Source: Shewanella saliphila
GTDB lineage: Bacteria; Pseudomonadota; Gammaproteobacteria; Enterobacterales; Shewanellaceae
Direction of reading: 5' to 3'
Assembly: GCF_014648295.1 (NCBI RefSeq)
Contig: NZ_BMQV01000014.1
Span: 1 to 64,000, forward strand
DNA length: 64,000 nucleotides
Position numbers and translations under genes: made by a program. The notes beneath the pieces were generated by a model. That model ran no database searches. It worked only from the letters and a program-made list of their open reading frames with translations, and was not told where the DNA came from. Below are positions 7,928 to 17,347 of this stretch, in pieces (positions within the stretch are counted from its first letter, which is position 1; each line of letters begins with the position of its first letter).

Positions 7928-8983
7928 ATGTCTGAGCAAACAGTTAAACTTACCGAATATAGTCATGGCGCCGGTTGCGGCTGTAAAATTTCTCCTAAAG
8001 TCCTAAGCACTATTCTGGCCTCACAACTCCCCGTTTTTACTGACCCGAACTTACTTGTCGGTAATCAAACCCGTGATGATGCCGCCGTGTATAAGCTCAA
8101 TGAACAAACTGGCATTATTAGTACTACTGACTTTTTCATGCCTATTGTTGATGACCCTTTCACTTTTGGTCGTATTGCAGCAACTAATGCGATTAGTGAT
8201 ATCTACGCCATGGGTGGCACACCCATTATGGCTATTGCAATTTTAGGTTGGCCAGTCAATGTTCTCCCTCCAGAGGTTGCCCAACAAGTGGTTGATGGTG
8301 GGCGCCAAGCTTGTGCAGATGCAGGCATAATGCTTGCCGGTGGCCACAGTATTGATGCACCTGAACCGATTTTTGGTTTAGCCGTAACGGGGCAAATCCC
8401 ATTAGAATTACTCAAGCAAAATAACACGGCAAAAGCTGGCGATCGCTTATACCTCACCAAACCAATTGGTATTGGTATTTTGACCACGGCGCAAAAACAA
8501 AAGAAATTACGAGACGAGGACAGTCACATTGCCCCACAAGCCATGTGTCAGCTCAATACTATTGGTATTGAAATCGCAAAAATTACCGGTGTGAATGCGT
8601 TAACGGATGTCACAGGGTTTGGTTTGGCAGGCCATTTAATTGAAGTGTGCCAAGGAGCAAAACTTAAAGCTAACCTTGCATTACATAACGTACCTTTACT
8701 GCCAAAGGTTGCTGATTACTTAGCGCAAGGCTGCGTGCCGGGCGGCACCCATCGTAACTTTGACAGTTACGGTGAACATTTACCGCAACTCACCGATGAC
8801 CAAAAAGCCATTTTGTGCGATCCGCAAACCAGCGGTGGGTTATTAGTGGCTGTAAACGTAGAAAGCGAAGCTGAACTACAAGCATTGTTAACGGCAAATA
8901 ATATACAAGCGATGTGTATTGGTTCAATGGTCGAGTTCACGCCGGTTGGTACTGGCGATGATGCTCTCATCGAGCTAATTTAA
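7928..8983 (+). CDS. selD: Selenophosphate synthetase (selenide, water dikinase)
   Basis: Makes selenophosphate from selenide and ATP, the selenium donor for selenocysteine and 2-selenouridine. The start at ATG 7928 (351 aa) matches E. coli SelD; a TTG at 7892 would add 12 residues unlike the family. The catalytic pair is Cys17 and Lys20 in HGAGCGCK, so this is the Cys form and not the selenocysteine form. Other landmarks are [20 protein letters not shown] and [11 protein letters not shown]. The stop overlaps the start of selU (TAATG), giving translational coupling to the enzyme that uses its product. Confidence 0.95.
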   Translation: MSEQTVKLTEYSHGAGCGCKISPKVLSTILASQLPVFTDPNLLVGNQTRDDAAVYKLNEQTGIISTTDFFMPIVDDPFTFGRIAATNAISDIYAMGGTPIMAIAILGWPVNVLPPEVAQQVVDGGRQACADAGIMLAGGHSIDAPEPIFGLAVTGQIPLELLKQNNTAKAGDRLYLTKPIGIGILTTAQKQKKLRDEDSHIAPQAMCQLNTIGIEIAKITGVNALTDVTGFGLAGHLIEVCQGAKLKANLALHNVPLLPKVADYLAQGCVPGGTHRNFDSYGEHLPQLTDDQKAILCDPQTSGGLLVAVNVESEAELQALLTANNIQAMCIGSMVEFTPVGTGDDALIELI

Positions 8984-10086
8984 TGAGTGACATCATCCCC
9001 AGCTCTGAATATGGCCGGTTATTACTTGAAAACAGAGCATTAATTGATGTGCGAGCACCAGTGGAGTTTACTAAAGGTGCTTTTTCGCATTCGGTTAATT
9101 TGCCATTAATGCAAGATAATGAGCGCACTAAAGTCGGCACTTGCTATAAACAACATGGCCAGGATGCTGCCATCGCATTAGGCCACCAATTGGTCGCCGG
9201 TAAAGTGAAGCAAGCGCGAATAGAAGCATGGCAAGCTCAATTGTCACAACACCCTGAAAGTTATTTATATTGTTTTAGAGGTGGATTACGTTCAAAGCTA
9301 TCCCAGCAATGGATAAAAGAGGCAGGCCTTAATGTGCCTTTTATCCAAGGCGGCTATAAGGCAATGCGCAGTTTTTTAATCGGTGCTATCGACAATGCAC
9401 CAAAACAAACCAGTATGCTGATATTAAGTGGTATTACTGGTAGTGGTAAAACAGAGTTGATACATCAGCGCGATGAGTCGGTTGATTTAGAAGGTATCGC
9501 AAACCATAAAGGCTCAAGTTTTGGCAAAAACATTGAGCCACAGCCGACACAAATCAATTTTGAAAATAACCTTGCGGTTTCATTACTCAAGCATCAACAG
9601 CAGCAACATCGCCATTTACTACTTGAAGATGAAAGCTATCTGATTGGTCGGTCGGCATTACCGCACGCTTTTTATCAAGCGATGCAACAAGCAGATATTG
9701 TATTACTCGATGAACCCAGAGATATTCGCTTACCTCGGTTACTCAAAGACTATATCACCGATAAGTTGGCTGATTATGTTGTTAAATTTGGTGAGCAAGA
9801 CGGGTTTGAAGCATTTAGCCACTATCTCACTCAAAGCTTAACGGGTATTCGTAAACGCTTGGGCGGAAAGCAACATCAGCAGCTTCAACAGCTTGTTGAT
9901 GAGGCTCTATTACAGCAACAAAGTCAAAATGATGCCAGAAAACATCTAGACTGGATAAGTTTGCTATTAGACGTTTACTATGACCCTATGTATGAGTTTC
10001 AATTAGAAAAGAAGCGCGATCGGGTTATATTTCAAGGTGACAGGCAAGCCATTCATCAATGGTTAGACGCTCGTAAAACAGCCTAA
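8983..10086 (+). CDS. selU: tRNA 2-selenouridine synthase
   Basis: 367 aa, also called MnmH/YbbB. Converts 2-thiouridine at tRNA wobble position 34 to 2-selenouridine via a geranylated intermediate, using selenophosphate. The N-terminal rhodanese domain (about 1-125) has the catalytic Cys97 in LYCFRGG, and a P-loop GITGSGKT follows near residue 148. It is coupled to selD through a 1-nt overlap. Length and motifs match E. coli YbbB. A strong terminator follows. Confidence 0.94.
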   Translation: MSDIIPSSEYGRLLLENRALIDVRAPVEFTKGAFSHSVNLPLMQDNERTKVGTCYKQHGQDAAIALGHQLVAGKVKQARIEAWQAQLSQHPESYLYCFRGGLRSKLSQQWIKEAGLNVPFIQGGYKAMRSFLIGAIDNAPKQTSMLILSGITGSGKTELIHQRDESVDLEGIANHKGSSFGKNIEPQPTQINFENNLAVSLLKHQQQQHRHLLLEDESYLIGRSALPHAFYQAMQQADIVLLDEPRDIRLPRLLKDYITDKLADYVVKFGEQDGFEAFSHYLTQSLTGIRKRLGGKQHQQLQQLVDEALLQQQSQNDARKHLDWISLLLDVYYDPMYEFQLEKKRDRVIFQGDRQAIHQWLDARKTA

Positions 10087-10089
10087 AAA

Positions 10090-10117
10090 AATAACGCCCT
10101 CTTTTGAGGGCGTTATT
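10090..10117. terminator. Intrinsic terminator after selU
   Basis: Perfect 12-bp stem AATAACGCCCTC / GAGGGCGTTATT around a TTTT loop, placed between convergent selU and the broken lipoprotein gene. T/A-rich flanks on both strands suggest it works in both directions. Confidence 0.88.
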
Positions 10118-10125
10118 TTGTAGGT

Positions 10126-11456
10126 TTAATAAATATCTACAGAAATTTGTTCAATAACATAATTATCATAAAAATCTGACCGAGTTTTCAAATCAGCGCG
10201 TTGTATTTCGACTGCTTTTGTACGGAATTGATTATATTGGCTCGACGAATGACTAAAGTAGCCATAAATCATTACCGTTAAATTCGCTTGGGTAATTTGC
10301 TCAAACGGTGTTTGTAAATTTGTTGGTAAATCCAAATCTGGAAACGTCCCTTTTAAGGGGGCTTCAATTGTCCAGTGCGCAATGCCGTTTTGACCAAAAT
10401 TAACCTGAAGTAAGGTTTTACCTGTCCCTATCCCCGTAAAATCATAATTACTGGCACCGTCTTCACTAAAGCTAGTTAAAATTGCGTCTGTACTTTGCAG
10501 CATTTTTTGCTGGTTTTGCTGTAATTGCACAATTTGAGTATCGCCTGGATCGGTTACGCGATGACGCCGACTGGTGTAATAATATACCTCGCCGTAAGCA
10601 TCGCCTCCTAAGTAATCAAAATGAGATGAAGTAATGAAGTTATTAGCAAATAGTCCAGGGAAAACATGCGGCGACATCATCCATGAAATCCAGTTTGCTC
10701 GGCCATAATCTGTTTCTGAAAATGTTCTAAAATCTGGGTATTCAATATTGCTGTTGGCACTACTTAATACAGCATCGAGTAAAACACTTTCATTAGCGGC
10801 GTTTTCAAATATAGAGGGGTCAACATATATAGTGCGATTGGCAGCATAATTGTTAACACGATTTGTGCCGCATAGGATGTTAGCCCATCATCATGGCTGG
10901 GAGTGAGGACTAAATTAACTGGAGGGTATTGACCATCTTGTTTACAAACGTTGGCACGTCTCGTCTTGTTGTCGCCATTAAGGTAAACGGTATAGCCATT
11001 GTAAGCGAAGTAAATATCATCGAACGAAAAATTAAAGTCAGTGCAAGAACACGCCGAGTCAAGGTTACTATTACGTCCACCCACAATGCCGATATCACCC
11101 GCAACAACATTAAGCAGACTGGTCACGAACAACTCATCGTTGATGGTCTGAGCATATGAAAAATGATAAGCCTCACTCGGCCAAGCAATATCAAATTTCC
11201 CCGTTGAAGGTACTTTTGATTGGCTTAAAATAGTGCCATCTTTACGATGTACAATAATGTCAGTTCCCACCGCGGGCTGTGTGACATCACACGCTGCAGC
11301 GTAATAAACAGCATCGCCAGTTAGGCGGCCATCAGCTGTTCCGCCACCGCGGTCAGGTGAACTATCATCACTACCACCTCCACAACCTGTCAATCCAATC
11401 GCTCCGAGGATTAATAGCATCGAAGTTGAAGCGGTATACATTCCTTTGTGTCTCAT
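10126..11456 (-). pseudogene. Predicted outer-membrane lipoprotein, interrupted by a frameshift
   Basis: Two open frames (11456 to about 10885, and about 10885 to 10126) are one gene split by a -1 shift. Before the shift the protein has a lipoprotein signal with lipobox LTGC followed by a Gly/Ser/Asp linker. After the shift the other frame continues sensibly from about 10883 with ILCGTNRVNNYAANRTIYVD and onward to WISWMMSPHVFPGL, with no stop until 10126. The coding span is 1331 nt; one added base gives 444 codons. The likely site is the GGG at 10886-10884 (a G lost from GGGG). The first frame runs into an implausible hydrophobic tail past this point. No family recognised. It could be a real pseudogene or a sequencing/assembly error. 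Confidence 0.8.
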
Positions 11457-11561
11457 GTGTTTTGCTCTCAATAAAACATCCTATTAACAATTGAGATACA
11501 ATATTCACACGTCAATATAAAAGCAATATGCTACATAAAATATATTTACTAACCGACACGC

Positions 11562-12371
11562 TTAGGTTGTAAGTAAGATATCCCACGGTAAATTGGGGCT
11601 ACCCACAACGATAAAATTAGGGTTTTCCAAGCTTTCCCGCTCGTTATACGTTAATGGTTGTAAGTTTATATCAATGAGCGCACCGCCTGCTTCTTCAATA
11701 ATAATCTGTGCAGCGCCGGTATCCCACTCACCCGTTGGGCCTAAACGCACATAACAATCAGCACGGCCTTCAGCGACTAAGCAACTCTTTAATGCTGCAC
11801 CACCCATCACCACTAATTCGCAATGATTCGGTTTATTCATTAACTTTAAAACGGATTGAGGATCTTGGCGACGACTTACCGCTAAACGTATATTGTCAGT
11901 GTCACCGTTTGCGATCTGTTTACTGGTGATGCGCAGTTCATTTTTGCCATCACGTTTATATGCTCCAAGCCCAGCAATAGCGTAATAACACATTTGAGTC
12001 ATCGGTACATACACTATGCCCATTATCGGACGGTTGTGTTCAACCAGCGCAATAATGACAGAAAAATCACCACTGCCTGCAATAAACTCACCGGTACCGT
12101 CAAGCGGGTCAACAAGCCAGTAACGCTTCCAACTTTCGCGATCGCTTAAAGGAATGTCAGCGGCTTCTTCGCTTAAAATAGGAATGTCGGGTGTTAACGC
12201 GGCAAGCTGACTGCAAATAATATCGTTGGCGGCTAAATCTGCTGACGTGACAGGGGTATTGTCAGATTTTACTTCTCGTTTAAAGCTCCCCTCGAGGTAA
12301 ATTTCACGGATTTTTTTGCCGGCTTCTGTTGCTATATCAATAACTTGCTCAATTACATCTTCTGGCTTCAT
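11562..12371 (-). CDS. cysQ: 3'(2'),5'-bisphosphate nucleotidase CysQ
   Basis: 269 aa member of the inositol monophosphatase family. Hydrolyses 3'-phosphoadenosine 5'-phosphate (PAP) to AMP, recycling the by-product of sulfate assimilation. Metal-binding motifs are visible: EEAAD (GLSEE-type Glu), DPLDGTGEF, and WDTGAAQIII near the C-terminus. Downstream of nudE on the same strand with a 140-bp gap that holds a small GC hairpin (12411-12431), so the two may be only partly co-transcribed. The nudE-cysQ neighbourhood beside a type II secretion operon also occurs in vibrios. Confidence 0.9.
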   Translation of the reverse strand: MKPEDVIEQVIDIATEAGKKIREIYLEGSFKREVKSDNTPVTSADLAANDIICSQLAALTPDIPILSEEAADIPLSDRESWKRYWLVDPLDGTGEFIAGSGDFSVIIALVEHNRPIMGIVYVPMTQMCYYAIAGLGAYKRDGKNELRITSKQIANGDTDNIRLAVSRRQDPQSVLKLMNKPNHCELVVMGGAALKSCLVAEGRADCYVRLGPTGEWDTGAAQIIIEEAGGALIDINLQPLTYNERESLENPNFIVVGSPNLPWDILLTT

Positions 12372-12511
12372 TACTACTCCAATCGCTGGATTCGCTAAGG
12401 ATGACCTTATAAGGGGAACCGTTAGCCCCTTTGTGTCGCGGTTGTTTGCCTAAATTTGTGCGTACATCAATAAAATATAGTCAATGATGCCACTGTTCGC
12501 GTTTATTTTGT

Positions 12512-13066
12512 CTACTCAGCAGACGCTAGATATTGTTGAGTCAAAAACAATGCGCTTACGCTGCGAGACTCTGAAAAATCGGCATTATCGAGCAAGGCTT
12601 GCCAATCAGTTAATGGCCACGGAATGACATCAATTGGCTCAGGTTCATCACCTTCTAAATGACTTGGATAAAGTTGCTCTGCCACAAAGATTTGCATTTT
12701 GCTTGAGAAATAACCGGGGGCAAGTGACAACTCTTTTAACAGTGTCAACTTATGGCAGCCAAAACCAATCTCTTCTTGCAGTTCACGGTTGGCCGCTTCG
12801 GCTGCAGTTTCGCCAGGATCAATTAATCCTTTAGGAAAACCTAGCTCGTATTTATCTGTGCCAGCGGCATATTCACTGGCGAGTAACAATTTACCCTCGT
12901 GAATAGGCACAATCATAACTGCACCTCTGCTACCGCCTTTCATTCTTTCATATTGGCGTTCTACACCATTTGAAAACTTCAGATGAACCTGCTCAATTTG
13001 AAACAATCGGCTTTTGGCAACGATCTCAGTGTGCAGGATTTCCGGCTTTTCATGCCGCTGTGTCAT
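12512..13066 (-). CDS. nudE: ADP compounds hydrolase NudE
   Basis: Nudix hydrolase that cleaves ADP-ribose, NADH and Ap3A-type ADP compounds. The Nudix box GLIDPGETAAEAANRELQEE with EIGF is complete, and flanking sequence (KFSNGVERQYERM, SLAPGYFSSKM, LEGDEPEPI) matches E. coli NudE. I use the ATG at 13066 (184 aa), equivalent to the E. coli start; a frame open from 13105 has a non-conserved extension. Divergent from yrfG, as in E. coli where nudE is also near yrfG-hslR-hslO. Confidence 0.92.
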   Translation of the reverse strand: MTQRHEKPEILHTEIVAKSRLFQIEQVHLKFSNGVERQYERMKGGSRGAVMIVPIHEGKLLLASEYAAGTDKYELGFPKGLIDPGETAAEAANRELQEEIGFGCHKLTLLKELSLAPGYFSSKMQIFVAEQLYPSHLEGDEPEPIDVIPWPLTDWQALLDNADFSESRSVSALFLTQQYLASAE

Positions 13067-13143
13067 TGCAGCCCCATGTGACGAATTAATAAAGACAAGA
13101 TACAATCTTACTATTCTAGGTATATTCTACAACCGGAATTTAC

Positions 13144-13791
13144 ATGTTTCCTTGGCATAAGATAGACACAGTGCTGCTTGATATGGATGGCACCCTATTA
13201 GATTTGCACTTTGATAACCACTTTTGGCTACAATTGGTGCCACAACAATTAAGCCTGTTACGGCAAATTAGTTTAGATGATGCTAATGATTTAGTGACTC
13301 AGGCGTATCATAATGTGGTTGGCACATTAGACTGGTATTGCTTAGATTATTGGCAACAGCATTTAGGCTTAGATATTTTAGCTTTGCATCATACTGCTGC
13401 AGATAAAATAAAAATCCGTCAAGACAGTATGCCATTTTTACAGGCGCTAGCGAGTGCAAGTAAACGGCGTATTTTATTCACTAACGCGCACCCTCATAGC
13501 TTGGCATTAAAGCTCACTCATACTAATTTAGCCGAAGGTTTGGACGAGTTATTGTCGAGCCACGAAAGTGGCTACCCCAAAGAGCATCCCAACTTTTGGC
13601 AATATGCATTCGATAAATTTAAGCTCGACCCAGCAAGGTGTTTGTTTGTTGACGACAGCGAGGTGATTTTAGCTGCATCAAAAAGAGCCGGCGTAGGTTA
13701 TCAGCTAGGCATTAGTAACCCTGACAGCCAAAAACCACACACGGTATTTAATCAATTTCCGGCAGTGAGTGACTTATTACATTCACTCTAA
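13144..13791 (+). CDS. yrfG: GMP/IMP nucleotidase YrfG (HAD family)
   Basis: 215 aa HAD phosphatase that dephosphorylates purine nucleoside monophosphates in E. coli. HAD motif I is LLDMDGTLLD, motif II lies in ILFTNAHPH, the lysine in GYPKEHP, and motif IV in LFVDDSEVIL. It matches E. coli YrfG throughout (FDNHFWLQLVP, WYCLDYW). In E. coli yrfG is followed by hslR; here the gsp operon lies between them on the opposite strand. Confidence 0.93.
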   Translation: MFPWHKIDTVLLDMDGTLLDLHFDNHFWLQLVPQQLSLLRQISLDDANDLVTQAYHNVVGTLDWYCLDYWQQHLGLDILALHHTAADKIKIRQDSMPFLQALASASKRRILFTNAHPHSLALKLTHTNLAEGLDELLSSHESGYPKEHPNFWQYAFDKFKLDPARCLFVDDSEVILAASKRAGVGYQLGISNPDSQKPHTVFNQFPAVSDLLHSL

Positions 13792-13802
13792 ATTGCTTAA
13801 AC

Positions 13803-13840
13803 AAAAAAGCGCATTGATATTGCTATCAATGCGCTTTTTT
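13803..13840. terminator. Bidirectional intrinsic terminator between yrfG and gspN
   Basis: Stem AAAAAAGCGCATTGATA / TATCAATGCGCTTTTTT with a 4-nt loop. A and T runs at both ends serve the convergent yrfG (+) and gspC-N operon (-). Confidence 0.92.
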
Positions 13841-13851
13841 ATGATTTCCCA

Positions 13852-14613
13852 CTACAGTCCAGGCACGACACCTTGGTAATTAATGGGATAATAGCCCTGG
13901 CTATCTTGGCGTCCCAAAAATTGTAATGACTTACGTAAATCTTGTGGTTGCGCATCGGTAGGTTTTATTTTGGCACTGACTTTTACTAAGTTACCTTCAC
14001 CTAAAATTGCAGTACCTGTTAACCCTAATGCATTTAGCGTTTCATCTGTGGAGAGTTGTAATTGGCCGTCAATGCAACTTAACCCCAATGCAATATTACC
14101 TAACGGATATATGCCAAACTGATTTTTAACATCAGTACTATTTAAAAATAATTTGCCCTTGAGCTGCTCGCACCAAGGTTTACCTTGCTCTAACACTTCA
14201 ACCATCAAACTCACGTCACCGTTTATTTGCGTTTTAAAAGGCAATTTAGCACCTGCTAATAAAAAGCTGTCGGGTACATCAAGACGGATATTTTTACCAC
14301 TTACACCTGCAGGCGACCAGGTTACGTTACCTTTACCACTCACCGGCGTTGCGCGATTGCCAATGCTAAAGTCAATGTTAGCCTGGCCCATAAACAAACC
14401 CCAAGGGCTTAATTGCCAGGCAACATGTTCAACTTGACGCTTATCAACACTCACTAATGCTGCTTTGCCTTGCCATAAGGTGCCTTCAGCACCACTGATC
14501 AATACATTGTTAGGCAACGGTGCAATGCTAACTAACCAGTTAGCTGGCACATAGGCAATCATAAAAATGATATAAACCACAACACCAAACAGTATTTTAA
14601 AAAATAAACTCAC
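13852..14613 (-). CDS. gspN: Type II secretion protein GspN
   Basis: 253 aa, starting at a GTG. One N-terminal membrane segment (FFKILFGVVVYIIFMIAYVPANWL) is followed by a periplasmic domain with GAEGTLWQGKA, characteristic of GspN. Last gene of the gsp operon. GspN is an accessory, sometimes dispensable, inner-membrane component. It lies 9 bp after gspM. Identity rests on position plus the GspN-like GTLWQG region. Confidence 0.9.
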   Translation of the reverse strand: MSLFFKILFGVVVYIIFMIAYVPANWLVSIAPLPNNVLISGAEGTLWQGKAALVSVDKRQVEHVAWQLSPWGLFMGQANIDFSIGNRATPVSGKGNVTWSPAGVSGKNIRLDVPDSFLLAGAKLPFKTQINGDVSLMVEVLEQGKPWCEQLKGKLFLNSTDVKNQFGIYPLGNIALGLSCIDGQLQLSTDETLNALGLTGTAILGEGNLVKVSAKIKPTDAQPQDLRKSLQFLGRQDSQGYYPINYQGVVPGL

Positions 14614-14622
14614 GAAAAATCC

Positions 14623-15099
14623 TTACTGTGAAAGCTGAATACGTCTGACTTTTACAAAGCCAGTTACATCAGATTCGGCTAAATCCACGCTGTCTAGCGT
14701 TAAGCCTTTTTGCTCAACCAGTTCGTGCAAGTAACCCAATAATACATCAAATGGAATATCATCCATCCATATTTGAATTTTGTCACCTTGAGGTTGCATA
14801 CGGGTAATTTCTAACTGGTATTGGCCTGCTGTTTGGTTGACGATAGAACTTAAACTGCCACGCGCACTGGCTTTTGCACCTGCCTGTTTTAAACCAGCTA
14901 ACTTGTTCGCAGTTTGTTTGACATAATTTAACGTTTGTTGGGCAGCCTTGTGACTGCGTTCAGCGTCAATTTGTGCATTCGAAATGGGTGTCCATATCCC
15001 CCAATAGACAAAGCCGACAACCAAAATAGCAGCACAAAATCCAACAAGTTGTTGCTCTCGAGTCGCTAAACCTTGCCACCAAATACGTAAGTTTTCCAT
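14623..15099 (-). CDS. gspM: Type II secretion protein GspM
   Basis: 158 aa bitopic inner-membrane protein. A short cytoplasmic N-terminus (MENLRIWWQGLATREQQLV) is followed by a membrane segment at about 20-37 and a periplasmic ferredoxin-like domain ending VKVRRIQLSQ. GspM partners GspL in the inner-membrane platform. One base separates it from gspL, indicating coupled expression. Confidence 0.93.
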   Translation of the reverse strand: MENLRIWWQGLATREQQLVGFCAAILVVGFVYWGIWTPISNAQIDAERSHKAAQQTLNYVKQTANKLAGLKQAGAKASARGSLSSIVNQTAGQYQLEITRMQPQGDKIQIWMDDIPFDVLLGYLHELVEQKGLTLDSVDLAESDVTGFVKVRRIQLSQ

Positions 15100-15100
15100 A

Positions 15101-16309
15101 TTATTTGGTCCTCAAGGTTAAAGTGCTGGTGACGTTTTCATCAGTGCTATTCATTGCCCCACCTTCTAACTGAAAGTCTTTGGCAACAATTTCTTTAAAC
15201 TGATCCACCTGGGCATAGTTTTGTGCGGTAATTTGCATACGCAATTCTTCACGGTTACCTTCAAAACGTAAACTGTTAGGTTTTAAGTCTGGAACTTTAT
15301 TGAATGCAGGCTTGAGTCCGTCGAGCATTTCAAAAAATGCTGCGCCACCACCTTGGCCTTGCATACGGCGCAATTCACTGTCCATTTGCGAGCGTAAATT
15401 GACAATACGGTTTACGCTAGGTACGGCTTGCTTAAAAATCACTTCGCTTTGTGCCCGTAACAAGTCGGTGTCATTGTTGAGCTGGTGAATCGTCAACCCT
15501 TTATTGATGAGAGCCAACACTATTGCTACCACCACAATAATGGCGGCATTTTTCCACACAATGAGATGCTTACTGTATTCACGCTTGGGCTTATAAATAC
15601 CGCTTAATAAGTTAATTGGCGCATTTAAAATCCCTTTAGCCAAGACCATCATCGGCAAATCGAGTGGTTTATTATCAACCTGCACGCCATCAATTGCGAT
15701 ATCGTCGCTGTAACTGGCGACATTAATTGTTTGATTATCGTTTAATGCCGTTGCGTTATTAACCAGTTGCGGTAAAGCAAATGTCGACCAGGCTTTAGGT
15801 AGGCTAATGCCACTGCCTTCAGAGGTTCTAATCAGGTATTCGTTACCTAAGCTCATTGCAGCCCAGCGACATTGCTCTAATGGTAATGCTAAACAGTCAG
15901 GAACAATGCGTTTTACTTTTAAGCCCGCTTCTTGCAACCAGGCAAGCCAGGCTTGCATTTGCTCATGAGCAACGGCAGCAACATTGAGCAGCTCACCTTC
16001 GCGCGGGCCTACAACAAAGTGCATATTATCGACATCGGTTGCGAGGGTTTCTTCAAGCATATAAGGTAACGCCTTTAATGCTTGGCGCTGACCTTTTTCA
16101 GGTAGAGCAATTTGGGTCAATGTCATGCTGGCAGCGGGTACCAATACATCAACAGGACGATTACCAGCACGCTCAGCAAGCGTGCTGAGGCTTGCCGCAT
16201 CAGCCAACTCACCCGAGGCGATAATCTCTTGCTCTTGTTCAGACCATACTAGCCATGAACATGGGTGTTCTGATGTTTTTCCTAACCGGATAAATAGCCG
16301 TTCAGACAC
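15101..16309 (-). CDS. gspL: Type II secretion protein GspL
   Basis: 402 aa, GTG start preceded by GGAG. The cytoplasmic actin-like domain (about 1-245) contacts the GspE ATPase. A single membrane segment (about 253-270, NAAIIVVVAIVLALINKG) and a periplasmic domain (to 402) follow. The N-terminal region MSERLFIRLG and LPEKGQRQALKALPYMLEE fit the family. It anchors GspE to the membrane platform with GspM. Separated from gspK by 51 bp, the second-largest gap in the operon. Confidence 0.93.
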   Translation of the reverse strand: MSERLFIRLGKTSEHPCSWLVWSEQEQEIIASGELADAASLSTLAERAGNRPVDVLVPAASMTLTQIALPEKGQRQALKALPYMLEETLATDVDNMHFVVGPREGELLNVAAVAHEQMQAWLAWLQEAGLKVKRIVPDCLALPLEQCRWAAMSLGNEYLIRTSEGSGISLPKAWSTFALPQLVNNATALNDNQTINVASYSDDIAIDGVQVDNKPLDLPMMVLAKGILNAPINLLSGIYKPKREYSKHLIVWKNAAIIVVVAIVLALINKGLTIHQLNNDTDLLRAQSEVIFKQAVPSVNRIVNLRSQMDSELRRMQGQGGGAAFFEMLDGLKPAFNKVPDLKPNSLRFEGNREELRMQITAQNYAQVDQFKEIVAKDFQLEGGAMNSTDENVTSTLTLRTK

Positions 16310-16360
16310 TGTTATTCTCCACCACTCTCAATACGCCTTTTACACGCAATGAACTTGTTA

Positions 16361-17347
16361 TTATTGTTGGCCACCGTACTGACGGGTGAGCACTTCTAAG
16401 TTGTTACCTTTGCGCTTAAGTACGCTATCCATTCGAAATATTGCGTTGTCTACCTTGGCGCCAGCGTGTAATAAAAAATATTCGCTGTCGACCACAAAAC
16501 TGGACTTAAGATCATCTTCTGCTTCAACACTGCTGAGCGACGAGCTTTCCCAAAATTCTTCAATCGTACCGTAACCATCTGCGGGACGTTCGTTAATGAT
16601 GCTTTCTGCTTCACTTATCGATACCTGGCTTTCTAGCATGCCAACAAGCAATGCGGCTTGCTCTACTTTAACTGTGTTGACATTCAATATCTGTCGGCTG
16701 TCGCCCGGTATTGCACATACATAATCTAAAATATTTAAATATACATTTTGATTAAAGCCCAATACTGCTCTTAATTCACTGCGATGTTGCATCAAGGTAT
16801 TTGCCGCACGATAAGGCACATTACGTGATTCATATTCGGCATCTTCGGCGCCGTATGTACTTGAGACAGAATCGGTATCAATATAGTCTTTTAATGTTTG
16901 TGTTAATTGTTCTGCACCAAACTCATCAACGCCTAAGCTTATCAACATAGCCTGAAACTGCCTTGCAGCTAATGTCATTTTAGGCTGGTTATTTTCAGTG
17001 TCTGTTGAAGGCTCACCCACCGCATTAACATTAAAGCAAGCGCGCATGTCGTTTATTTCACCAACAATTTCACCGTATTCGGCTGGAAACACCACATTGG
17101 CCAGTGCCCAATATTGTTGTAAATGTACAGTACCTTCGGCATCTTCAAAATCTTGTTTTAGCACTTTGATTGCAAGCTCTTCTGCCGACATGGCATACCA
17201 ATATGCTTGATCATATTGCGCCATATTCAGTGTGCGCCGCATTGAAAGTTGGTTACGACTGGTAATGTTTGTCGCAATAACAACAACCATAGCCACAATC
17301 AGCATAACCACAATGAGGGCAACTCCACGCTGCTTTTGTCCACCCAT
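16361..17347 (-). CDS. gspK: Type II secretion minor pseudopilin GspK
   Basis: 328 aa, the large tip pseudopilin. The short prepilin leader MGGQKQRGVALIVVMLIVAM is typical, and the residue after the cleavage glycine +4 is lacking Glu5, as usual for GspK. The C-terminal portion contains helix-hairpin-like sequence (LVGMLE, INERPADGYGTIEEF). It caps the pseudopilus with GspI and GspJ. Its ATG overlaps the gspJ stop (TAATG). Confidence 0.93.
   Translation of the reverse strand: MGGQKQRGVALIVVMLIVAMVVVIATNITSRNQLSMRRTLNMAQYDQAYWYAMSAEELAIKVLKQDFEDAEGTVHLQQYWALANVVFPAEYGEIVGEINDMRACFNVNAVGEPSTDTENNQPKMTLAARQFQAMLISLGVDEFGAEQLTQTLKDYIDTDSVSSTYGAEDAEYESRNVPYRAANTLMQHRSELRAVLGFNQNVYLNILDYVCAIPGDSRQILNVNTVKVEQAALLVGMLESQVSISEAESIINERPADGYGTIEEFWESSSLSSVEAEDDLKSSFVVDSEYFLLHAGAKVDNAIFRMDSVLKRKGNNLEVLTRQYGGQQ

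Noticed and set aside
8203-8487. 94-aa minus-strand frame inside selD
   Set aside because: Antisense to a firmly assigned gene with matching family sequence on the other strand.
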